Assembly (NCBI GenBank): GCA_954871525.1
Contig: OX940863.1
Span: forward strand, 40,224,501-40,288,500
From: Parietaria judaica
Lineage: Eukaryota > Streptophyta > Magnoliopsida > Rosales > Urticaceae
Length of the DNA stretch: 64,000 nt
Direction of reading: 5' to 3'
A model generated the notes under the pieces. The model worked only from the letters and a program-made list of their open reading frames with translations, had not been told where the DNA came from and did not search any database. Positions 12,341-21,270 of this stretch are shown here, one piece after another; position 1 is the first letter of the stretch; each line of letters starts with the position of its first letter. The position numbers were made by a program, and so were the translations under genes.

Positions 12341-13075
12341 CGGCAAGTATCGATTTATATAGCGGCAAGTATCTATTTACATAGCGGCAATCGTATGCTT
12401 AATACACAACACTAATTATATATACTAATTTTGTATTCTTTAATAAACAGTAGTAATCCAAACAATAGCGGTAAGTATCTATTATATAGCTACATAGCGG
12501 TAATTGTATATTTACAAAGCGGTAAGAATGTCTATACACATCGTTAAGTGTCTATTTACATAGCGGTAATCGTATTTTTAATACACAACGCGAATGATAT
12601 TTACTAATTTTGTATTCTTTAATAAGCAATAATCCATACAATAGCGGTAAGTGTCTATTATATAGCGGCAAGTAACTCTTCACGTAGAAGTAAGTTGTAT
12701 TTACATAGCGGTATGCATGTACTCGATTTATATAGCGGCAAGAATGTTTTTACATAGCGGTAATCGTATTTTTAATACACAACGCGAATGATGTTTACTA
12801 ATTTTGTATTCTTTAATAAGCAATAATCCATACAATAGCGGTAAGTCTCTATTATATAGCGGCAAGTATCTCTTCACATAGCGGTACGTTTGTATTTACA
12901 TAGCGGTAATTGTATATTTACGAAAAGGTAAGAATTTATTTACGCATCGGTTAGTGTCTATTTACATAGCGGTAATCGTTTTTTTAATACACAATGCGAA
13001 TAATATTTACTAATTTTGTATTCTTTAATAAGAAATAATCCAAACAATAGCGGTAAGTATCTGCGTAGCGGTCAT
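12338..13075 (+). repeat. Degenerate tandem repeats packed with TAGCGGTA/TAGCGGCA motifs
   Basis: At least four diverged units share TACTAATTTTGTATTCTTTA (near 12421, 12602, 12797 and 13010; spacing about 180-215 bp), each followed by AATAGCGGTAAG. About 19 copies of AGCGGTA or AGCGGCA lie in 740 bp, nearly all in the same orientation. It lies just beyond the 3' end of the minus-strand Ulp1 gene, between it and the 11804 ORF. Confidence 0.85.
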
Positions 13076-13622
13076 TGTTCTGATAGCCCGTGTGCGTAAA
13101 TTTCCGCGGCATATCTCATTCTGGCTCTATCTACAAATTTGTCGCTGAATAAGTCAACCGGGTGGTTTAGCATATCAAGCTCTATGAACTTCATGCAGAA
13201 GACCCAACAATCTCCGGTTCCTCCCGTTGGCGATCTATTTTGAGGGCAAGCCACCCGCCTCCACGTCCACCTCTCCCTTTGAGACGTTTAAAGTGATCAT
13301 CGAATGTCAAAATCCACGGTATAATTTTCTTCGGAGCAAGCATGACTTCTTCAAGTTTCTTATCATTGGCGTACGTAATGGTGGAATCGTACAGGACAAA
13401 CTCATCCTTCAATAAATCCGCCTTGCATGAAATCTAGTGCTGACTGTCAAGGTTTATCGGGAAGTAGAGACACTCTCTATGCATCCATGCGCGTTCGTAG
13501 CACCTTCCATTAGTACCGTTGATCCATTCATAAGCGGCTACTACGATATTATCATCATGAATTAAATTCTTTGTTTGAGCCCATATATTAATGTTATTCA
13601 TGAACAACGTCGGGAGAACGAC

Positions 13623-13788
13623 GATTTTATCCGAATCTGGAATAGTCTCTAGAAGCTCAATCAGTCTTTTCCTGAGGCCTTGAATGATTTTATCCGAATC
13701 TGGAATAGTCTCTAGAAGCTCAATCAGTCTTTTCCTGAGGCCTTGAATGATTTTATCCGAATCCGGAATAGTCTCTGGAAGCTCAATT
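13623..13788 (-). repeat. In-frame 63-bp tandem repeat inside the Ulp1 coding exon
   Basis: Units at 13623-13685 and 13686-13748 are identical, with a partial third at 13749-13788 carrying two changes. The unit is 21 codons, so the frame is kept, adding repeats of IQGLRKRLIELLETIPDSDK. It lies before the catalytic histidine segment. The two identical units imply a recent duplication. Confidence 0.9.
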
Positions 13789-14647
13789 AATTGTAAATTG
13801 ATTCAATGTTATAATAGAAATAAATGATTAAATTAGTAATGTAATCCTTGAATACTGATTACCTCATCGTCAAGCCATTTGAATTGGGTCAAGAGGGTAT
13901 GCCACCACTTGTAGTCTCTTTTTTGCAGCACGCATCTCTTACCACCCTTTACGTCTGTTTTGATCTTATTCCAACCACTCGTGAACTGATCGTAGATATC
14001 AGCACGACATATATCAAGCGGGTCGAAGGCAAGAGCCGCACTACGATTTCCCTGTGTGATCTGGAAGTAAACAGATATTGTTACTTATGCTTACCGCTAT
14101 TCATAGTAATTAAATAATACTGCTATTCATAGTAAATAAATAATACCGATACTGTCAACTACGATAACCGCTATGTAAGATTTATTCTAAAATATTCGTA
14201 CCGCTCTAGAACCGCCAAGTTTGACGATGGCGTTGGCCGCTTCATTCTCCTCCTTACGCTTCTTCTCCTCCTCAATCTTCCGTGCCTCCTCCTCCTGTTT
14301 CTCCTTCTCCTCCTTCGTCCGCTTCCTCTCCTCCTTCTCCTCCTTCATCCGCTTCCTCTCCGCCGCAATCTTCCGCGCCTCCTCCTCCAGCTTCTCCTTC
14401 TCCTCCTCCTCCTTCATCCGCTTCCTCTCCTCCTCCTCCTTCTCCTTTTCCTCCTTCATCCGCTTCCTCTCCTCCCCAATCTTCAGCGCCTCCTCCTCCA
14501 ACTTCTCTTTCTCCTGCTTCATCCGCTTCCTCTCCTCCTCCTTCTCTTTCTCCTCCTTCTTCCGCGCCTCCTCCTCCTCCTTCCGCTTCCTCTCCTCCTC
14601 AATCTTCCGCGCCTCCTTCTCCTTCTCCTCCTCAATCTTCCGCGCCT

Positions 14648-14715
14648 CATCCCCCTCCTCCTCCTCCTCCTCCTCCTCCTCCTCCTCCTCCTCCTCCTCC
14701 TCCTCCTCCTCCTCG
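14648..14715 (-). repeat. (CCT)n microsatellite encoding a glutamate run
   Basis: About 20 CTC/CCT triplets in a row. On the minus strand they encode a poly-glutamate tract at the start of the E/K-rich coiled coil of the DUF1985/Ulp1 gene. The wider 14260-14720 region is a diverged CTCCTTC-type repeat giving EERKRMKEEKEK-like heptads. Confidence 0.9.
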
Positions 14716-15825
14716 ACATTGACTCCTTCCACCTCGTACGACTTCGCAACTTCGCGGGCATATTCAAATGGATCGGAATGATTCGACCTTTCTTCCGCTT
14801 CATTCTTCTCTCTCACAACGTCGGCATCATACATATGTTGGTACTGAGAGACCAATCCTTTGCTTAAGTTCAAATATTGATCGACGACGCCACTCGCAGG
14901 CACCAGTGACAAATGAGCAGCACCACCATCTGTTTCTTGAACTTGACGTAATCCTTATGATGAGCCTAGTTTGTCAATTGCCTCCTGCTCCCGAATGTTG
15001 TCATTCGTACTCGGGCGGGAATTCACATTCAGAGGTTCTATCTCAACGTCAGACTGCTCTGAATCCGAGGCCTCCCTCGACGATACTCGGCCTGAAGGCA
15101 CCCCCGATCGCAACTATCTATATAAGCACCTTGCCGCTTCGGTTACTGCATCCTCCTCGTGGTTGAGAGGGGAAGGCTGTCGCTGACCAAGCAACATACT
15201 GGTTCAGTTGTGCAATAACCAAGTTATCAAATCTACACAGTGCGAAAGATTTTGTTGATCCGATGCCGAAGGAGGAGTGGTCGCCGTCTCATTTTCCCGT
15301 CGTTCAACCCTCTGACACTTGTTCGTTGTTTTGGATGCCGAGACGGGAGCGGTGGAGTGGGTACTCTGTCTTTTTCTTGAGACTTGTGGTGGCGATGATC
15401 CACTATCGGACGTGCTCTGGCTCTCAACGTACCGTCGGTTGCGACGTGGGCGTCCAGACGCCGAAACAGGGCTCAGTCTCTTACCTCCGCATCGTTGGGA
15501 CTTGGAAACCAACTTCTTCTCTCTTGGAGGGGGTGAAGGCGATTTACGTTGCCTCCCGGAGTATGTTCTCCGTGCTGCTCTACGAGGAGGAGCATTCTCT
15601 TCCTCTCCTGGCCGTTTTTCCCGCGCAGGTGCCGGAGGGGGAGGCGTCTGAATGATCCGCTCACCTCTCTCCAAGAAATCCACGAGCGTTTCAAAGTTCA
15701 AGTTTGGAGACTTTACACGCGTCGGGAGAAATTGAATGGACGACGTCACTTCTTCCTCTGTGGTGGGAAAGAGCATACTCTTTTGCTCCTGTAATATAAT
15801 ATTGGATATCATTACTTAGTTACTG

Positions 15826-16110
15826 CTAGAGATGACTATAACCGCTATGTTACCGCTATCATATCTGCTATACCGCTACAAACGACTATAACCTCTATAT
15901 TACTGCTATGATATAACCGCTATGTTACCGCTATCATATCTGCTATACCGCTACAAGCGATTATAACCTCTATGTTACCGCTATTTTATAACCGCTATGT
16001 TACCGCTATAACAGTTATGTTACCGCTATCATATATGCTATACCGCTAAAACGACTATAACCTCTATGTTACCGCTATGATGTAACCGGTATGTTACCGC
16101 TATCATATCT
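15826..16110 (-). repeat. Motif array in an intron of the DUF1985/Ulp1 gene
   Basis: Repeats of about 76 bp with AACCGCTATGTTACCGCTAT and CTATACCGCTACAA, starting near 15839 and 15915 and degrading to the right. At least 12 TACCGCTA-type motifs are present. It lies between exon 2 (ending 16383) and the next coding block (from about 15790), so it is intronic on the minus strand. Confidence 0.85.
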
Positions 16111-17142
16111 GCCACGTGTAGAGCAACTGACCTCTGGAGCACTTTTCAAAATAACGGGGGTGATATCTTCGAACTCCTTATGCTCTGTCCCGATTGGCCT
16201 AGTTTTCCATCTACACATACGAGGTGCGCCGGCGGGCGACCTCGAGGGTCAGCTAAGTACGCTGCCACCGCCGGCAAACACTCATACGCCAAAAACTGCA
16301 TGAAGTTTGAATGTTAATTTGAATTATGTGTAAGAACCATTTATACGGTGAATATAAATAGATTCAAACACTTTACATATACCTGTATTGGGTGAACGAA
16401 CCCCAGAAGGGTCATATCTACACAATTTAGTTTTTTCTCGATGACGAGAAAATACTTATCCACCAGTTCTCTCGACAGCTTATGATGAAGTTGCTTCATT
16501 GAGTACTCGAAGGACACTGTCCCCCAAGGATAGCCGGCGAAGAAAGCAATGTCCTCTACCATTGCAAGCAGATCATCATCCGGCTTCTGCGTCGGTCTGT
16601 CCTTGAAATAGATCACTCCGAAGACGATGCACAGGTAGGCCAAATGCTTTTTATCATCGCTGCCCAATGGTTTTTTGTGAATATCCTTGAGTCGATCCTG
16701 AATATTCTTGATAGTAATCCGCTTCTTCTCCGAAGGCCATAAGCGTTTTTTGAAATCATTGTAGAACGCTCGTGACTGATCCTCGGTTTGCGGTAACTTT
16801 GGCACTGGGTGGCAAAGCAGCCCGGTGATGATGGCGAATTCCCGAATGCTGTATTGCAGTGGGACGTTGTTTACCAAGAACCACAGCTCACCTGCGTCCC
16901 TTTGTTCTATCGTCATTCTCACCATCAAACTCCACAACAATTGGGCAGCGTGCTCGTAGTGTGTCGGGACATCTAATAGATGCCCAAATTGTATTTCCCG
17001 GAACCAATGAAGCTCATCCGCATTCAGTGATCCTTTAATGATAGTGGTCACTGTTTCGAATTGAGTTTGCCTTGTGGTAAGCTTATTCTTGTAGTGTTCA
17101 TTCTCCTGCAACTCAGTATGTAGAACTAACGGCTGCTGCAAA

Positions 17143-17492
17143 TCGAATCAAGAATAATATATTAAATCGAATCGAATCAAGAATAAACCAGTATAACTAG
17201 CGGTATTTTTCCATGAATAGCGGTATAGGTTACTAGCGGTGTGGATACCGCTAGCCAAAACATAGCGGTATGGCTACCGTAAGCCAAAACATAGCAGTAT
17301 GGCTAGCGGTAGTTTACTAAACCATATCGGGAGTCATCAAATATTACTACATCCATCATCTTAGTATTCCTTTAAACCTTAAACTAGACCAAACCGTAAA
17401 ATCCTTGTACACTATGTAAACCCTAACATCGATACAAGTTCAAAGTTCAAACAGTACCAGAAACATCAAAAAGTTTAAAAATAGACATTTAC
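17143..17492 (-). repeat. First intron of the DUF1985/Ulp1 gene with seven motif copies
   Basis: Bounded by GAG|GTAAAT (donor, 17492) and TTTGCAG (acceptor). Motifs lie between about 17195 and 17310 in both orientations: TAGCGGTATT, TAGCGGTATAG, ATACCGCTAG, CATAGCGGTATGG and variants. It is otherwise A/T-rich with no ORF. Confidence 0.65.
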
Positions 17493-17498
17493 CTCCAT

Positions 17499-17952
17499 TG
17501 AAGATGATTAGTATATGCTGGAGAACAACAAAAGACGATGATCGGTTCCGAAATATGCTTCCTGTTTCCTGGTTGCACGTCTCGAACGAAAGAAGAAGTT
17601 GGTCGTTTATGCAGCAGTCGGAAGGAAAGACAAGAGAGGCACGAAAGTATGCCGTCGGTTGTTGGAAGGAGGTCGGAGGATGAATCGTCGATGGCGGTGG
17701 AAGGAAAAAAAAGGTTCGGTTTAAGAGGGAAAACGAGGGGAAGACGAAGAATATATGTTTGAGAAAAAAATAAGAATAATATTATCAAATCTTACTGTAT
17801 CAACTGCTGCAAAGGGTAAATCCGAGATTTCGTAAAATACAGTGTAAACTAAAAGGGCAAAATCGTCATTCCAAGTTCTTTAGATTTAAAAATAATGCGA
17901 AAAGGAAATAAGGGATTTAAAAATAAATGTAAAAGAAATAGCAGGTTATAAC
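17499..17952 (-). promoter_or_regulatory. Upstream region of the DUF1985/Ulp1 gene
   Basis: About 450 bp between the probable start codon and the right terminal repeat. It should hold the leader and promoter of the minus-strand gene. I could not fix a TATA box or start site. The TAGCGGTA motif does not appear here, unlike in the introns and spacers. Confidence 0.3.
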
Positions 17953-18005
17953 GAGGGTATGCAGCGAAACGACATCTCAGATAAGGTCTGTCAGCCAATT
18001 CTTTC
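17953..18005 (-). repeat. Degenerate terminal inverted repeat, right
   Basis: Counterpart of the left repeat. On the minus strand ACCTTATCTGAGAT begins 18 bases from the end and ATACCCTC 45 bases from the end, at the same distances as on the left. The target duplication AAGAAAAAG follows immediately at 18006. Confidence 0.7.
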
Positions 18006-18014
18006 AAGAAAAAG
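18006..18014. repeat. 9-bp target site duplication, right copy (AAGAAAAAG)
   Basis: Exact copy of 3814-3822. The codons K-K-K lead straight into LDEKKVKWAEEAPSVLWAY of the gypsy 1 integrase. Confidence 0.88.
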
Positions 18015-18519
18015 CTCGATGAGAAAAAAGTCAAATGGGCAGAAGAAGCCCCTTCGGTGCTTTGGGCGTACCGAACAACCACCCGGAATGCCACGGGTGA
18101 GACTCCGTTTACCCTAACCTATGGTGTCGAGGCCGTCATACCAACCAAGATACCCGTCCCGTCACCCTGGGTATAGTTCTTTAATGGAGAGAAAAACGAT
18201 GAGGCTCTACACCTTGAACTCGATCTCATCGAAGAAAAACGGAACGAGACCTACACCCGTCTGGTAGCCAAAAAATGAGTTGTGGAGTGCTACTACAACT
18301 CCAAAGTTAAGGAGAATGCTTCGCCGAAGGAAGCCTAGTCCTAAGAAAAGTAGGCGGAACACGCAAGTTCACGATGCGGCAGTCCTTGGGCCCACGTGGA
18401 AAGGTCCATACTGCGTCAGCAAAGTAGTTCAAGAGGGCACGTATCGAATCGAAGAAATTGGAGGTAGGAAAATCCCCCGCCCCTGGAAAGTGGAACACTT
18501 GAAACAATACCACCAGTAG
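18006..18519 (+). pseudogene. gypsy 1 integrase, C-terminal part
   Basis: Continues the integrase from 3822: KKKLDEKKVKWAEEAPSVLW, then TLTYGVEAVIPTKIPVPSP, and after stops near 18172, 18276 and 18337 the C-terminal module (VLGPTWKGPYCVSKVVQEGT ... PWKVEHLKQYHQ, stop 18517-18519). The same end, LKQYHQ, closes the gypsy 2 integrase at 53724. Integrase inserts the element cDNA into chromosomes. Several stops mark this copy as dead. Confidence 0.88.
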
Positions 18520-19212
18520 CCGCCATGCTAGCCGACATAACGACGGGATTGCAATTTCTTACCGCTTTTGATATACGTCGGGCACGAGAATAGCTCCGAT
18601 CGCGTGTATGTGTAACCATCTACTAATCATGAATAAAGAAAGCTTCGCGAAGCACATTTAGATTCTCTCCATGAAATGATTTCTCCAAGAATACGAGTCA
18701 CCACTTCTGCCTGATCTCTATGGGTTATCAAAAAGTTGATGGAATAACTAAAAACAACTAGGAACAACTCGCTCAAAAAGCAGGACTTCCTGGTAAAAAG
18801 TGCAAAACTGTACGCTGCTCGAGCGCAGACATCGGCAAAATACCAAAGCAAACTTTGGCGCATGTCAATGACCGTAAGTCGCTCAAACCGCGAACACAGG
18901 TAGAAGCTTGTGGGGCTAGACGCTTAGGCGCGAACCCCGACTAAAAGACAACATATATTTGGCATAATTTCAAAATTGTAAGCCGCTCGAGGGTAGACAT
19001 CGGCGAAAGATCAGAGCGAACTCTAGCGCAAGTCCGGACCGTAAGCCGCTTAAAGCGCGAACACCGGAAGAAGCTCCGGGGGCTAAACGCTTAAGCGTGA
19101 ATCCCGACTGAAACACCGAATGACACATTTTAGGCAAAGATCAGAAAAATAAGTCGCTCAGGCGAAAATTCTGACAAAATAAACGTACACGAAAACCCCC
19201 ACGAATATATAT
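18520..19212 (+). repeat. gypsy 1 3' untranslated region with 168-bp tandem repeats
   Basis: Two diverged units (ATCGGC anchors at 18831 and 18999, a third partial unit after 19140) carry AAGTCGCTCA/AAGCCGCTC, ACGCTTAG/ACGCTTAAG and GCGCGAAC elements. Gypsy 2 has related words (AAGTCGCTCACAAAGCGC, ACGCTCAACAAAGCG on its own strand) in its 80-bp array at the same place, between integrase and polypurine tract. Confidence 0.7.
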
Positions 19213-19255
19213 AGTTTCTCGGGAATTTTTAACTCCCGTGAAACTGGGGGGTTAA
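19213..19255 (+). promoter_or_regulatory. Hairpin and polypurine tract before the gypsy 1 3' LTR
   Basis: AGTTTCTCGGGA (19213-19224) pairs with TCCCGTGAAACT (19234-19245) over 12 positions with one T-T mismatch and a 9-base loop. The tract TGGGGGGTTAA (19245-19255) follows, then the LTR. The tract is the expected plus-strand primer. Gypsy 2 has the same arrangement with a different stem sequence. Confidence 0.75.
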
Positions 19256-20136
19256 TGTTAAGGACATTTTACGATTCCGATTTAAAATTATTTATCAAGC
19301 GGAAAATTAATTAAATAATTTTTCTTTTATTAAATAATTTAATTAAAAATCAAAACGCGTTTTCAAAACTCGTTTCTTAAATTTAGAAAGCCCAAAGTAT
19401 AAAAAATATTAAAAACGACTAATGGCTCGATCGACACGCAAAACGGGGGTCCCAAGAGGCTTTGCACACCAGGGCATTCCCACGCGCGCTGCAGCGCGCC
19501 CGCGCTCTGTCTATTTCCGGCGCGTGAGGTATCTTTTGGCCACGTGTTTTGCGCCAATAGCTCGGGAACGAGACGGGGACTCAGAAAACTATATAACTTT
19601 TGCCTGGGACTTCCCAGAGTATTATTTAATTTCATATAGACCGCCGGACCCTCCTATAAATAGGAGCATGATTCATTCAGACGATAACGCATTCCAACGC
19701 TCTCTACTACTATCAAACTCCTGTTTCTACTTCTATACATATATAATCTTCGGCACTAATTCTTAACCGAAGGTGAACATGTAGGTACCCCCTCCCGTTC
19801 CCCCTAACGAAGAGTTTCTTGTTTTACAGGAGTTGAGGCAGAGATAGATAGAAAAGGAGAGATCACTGACCCAATCCCGGTGCCAAAAGAGAGTTTAAGG
19901 TCCGGTCGCCGACCTACCCTACGACGGCTCTTGTTCTCAGTGGTCGCCAACCTATATCTCGAATTCGTTCCGAACGCTCCGAAGTAGGTTCCGAGCGCTC
20001 CGACCAGGTTAGAGGACCCGGTTCTGGATGCACGACTAGTGGAAGGTACGACCAACTTGACCCTCCAAGGCCTGGGAGTCAAGCCTAAGTGAATTCAACA
20101 AACGATGATGGGCCCGGCCCAGAGTCTACATCAAGC
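19256..20136 (+). repeat. gypsy 1 LTR (3' LTR)
   Basis: Begins TGTTAAGGACATTTTACG directly after the polypurine tract; the gypsy 2 LTR begins TGTTACGGGTATTTTACG. A TATA box (CCTATAAATAGG, 19653-19664) lies about 400 bp in. The end is placed at ACATCAAGCA near 20136 by analogy with the GGGCC-rich end and ATCAACA terminus of gypsy 2, so the right edge is approximate. The matching 5' LTR is not in the window. Confidence 0.7.
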
Positions 20137-21270
20137 AAAGATAGCAAATTTTGCACGACCTAACGTATAAGCCGAAGATGCATATTCGACTACAAGAAAT
20201 ACTAGTACAAATAGTTGATAACACCACACGTTTTCCACAACACCTCACAAAACGTGCCTGATCTTCACCGGAACCGTCGCTTATTATTCTAAAGTCCGCA
20301 GCGTTTAACCTTCGACCACGTCCTCAGGGCGTGATTTAAAAAAGCGTGCTTGAACAAGGATAATGAAAACAAGCCTCGGCAGTGTAACATACAAGTCGCG
20401 GCTTACTTGACTTACCACAACATCTTCGTAACGTTGGTTTATCATTGACAAATTCCACACCTGCCGCGGTTGTTCTTAACAGAACACCGCGATTTATGGT
20501 AAGAAAACAAAAAAGCCGCCGCGTTGTCTGAAACCACCCAAAAATAAAACTAAGCCGCGGCTTGTTTTGATACCTGACGTGGCCTTTATTTCTGTAAAGC
20601 CACGGCTTTGGTTTTTTTCATTATATTTATCGACGTTACGATATGTAACGCGGCAGTTTTCTAATCAAGACGAGATTTAAATGCAATATCTAAGACGTCA
20701 CAGAAACATTAATATGTTGAAACATAACCCTCTAATACTTATAGCTGAGGCGTCATGTAACGAACGATAGTTTAATCTAACGATCATACCGAGGCATGGT
20801 TTTACAAATTAATTTAAAAAAGTTACGGCTGTGATCATAGGTTTTTAGCGACTTTATGAACATCAACGCGGCGTTTAGTTTTTACGCGACCCAACAAATG
20901 GTAAAAGAGTAATTGGTCATATATGTGCCACGATATTTTTTATTATGCAAAGCAAAAACAAACTAGCCGAGGTCCGTGTAAAATGTGCTGAGGTTATTTA
21001 TTATGCGAAGGAGAAACAAACCAGCCGAGGTCCGTGTAAAATGTGCCGAGGTTATATCTGGAAACCAACATTTTTTTAATATATAATATAAACTGTTACG
21101 TAGTATATACTAGTACAAACATTTTTAAACATAGGAAGAAATTTGCATTAAACATAAAAATATATACTATTACATAACTAAGAGAACAAAGAGAAAAAAA
21201 TCAAAATACATCAAAACACACTAAGTTTATTTTCCCATTTTTGTTTAAAACTAAACCCTATAACACAATT
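20137..21270. other. Non-coding region with dispersed AACCGCGGCTT-like motifs
   Basis: No ORF of note. Variants of GCCGCGGCTT recur, often with CpG-decay forms (for example AAGTCGCGGCTT, TGCCGCGGTTG, AAGCCGCGGCTTG, AAGCCACGGCTTTG). Two copies of a 58-bp repeat (about 20938-20995 and 20997-21054) contain CCGAGGTCCGTGTAAAATGT. The same motif reappears at 25420-26250, 32440-32700 and 33780-33960, suggesting one interrupted element. Confidence 0.5.

Larger units (their letters stand above)
13072..17498 (-). pseudogene. DUF1985 and Ulp1-like cysteine peptidase gene of the Mutator-like element, broken
   Basis: A two-codon first exon (ATG GAG at 17498-17493) is followed by an intron, with an acceptor TTTGCAG at 17136-17142. 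Exon 2 (17135-16383) matches DUF1985 (ELWFLVNNVPLQYSIREFAI, then ITGLLC) and ends CAG|GTATAT. Linker exons (about 15790-15204 and 15180-14187) are basic, S/P-rich, then E/K-rich coiled coil. An exon at 14060-13863 and a last part from about 13795 carry the Ulp1 region: CLYFPINLDSQH, LYDST, then a GDC(W)VFC cysteine motif near 13215. The catalytic H, D and C remain, but the W after H is now TAG (about 13435), the G after DC is W, and a frameshift lies near 13250. Ulp1 peptidases act on SUMO-type conjugates; the role of element-borne copies is not settled. Motif-bearing introns separate the exons. Confidence 0.85.
3823..18005 (+). mobile_element. 14.2-kb Mutator-like element with MURA, DUF1985/Ulp1 and a dispersed motif
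   Basis: The limits come from the 9-bp duplication on both sides and from an ungapped terminal inverted repeat. Inside are a MURA transposase pseudogene (4702-6399, +), a 359-bp tandem array (7615-11430), a possible small spliced gene (11520-12340, +), motif-rich repeats (12338-13075) and a DUF1985/Ulp1 gene on the opposite strand (17498-13072). Mutator-like elements carrying Ulp1-like genes are known in plants as Kaonashi (KI-MULE) elements, and DUF1985 proteins are also known from related elements. This copy looks non-autonomous because both main genes carry stops. The short motif TAGCGGTA/TACCGCTA recurs throughout its non-coding parts, and I did not see it elsewhere in the window. Confidence 0.87.

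Noticed and set aside
14221..14803. Serine-rich, proline-rich and arginine-rich ORFs on both strands
   Set aside because: All are frame shadows of the (CCT)n tract and the E/K-rich coiled coil coded on the minus strand.
3735..20136. Two separate gypsy fragments instead of one split element
   Set aside because: The reading frame, the three repeated lysine codons and the match to the continuous gypsy 2 integrase show one element split by an insertion.
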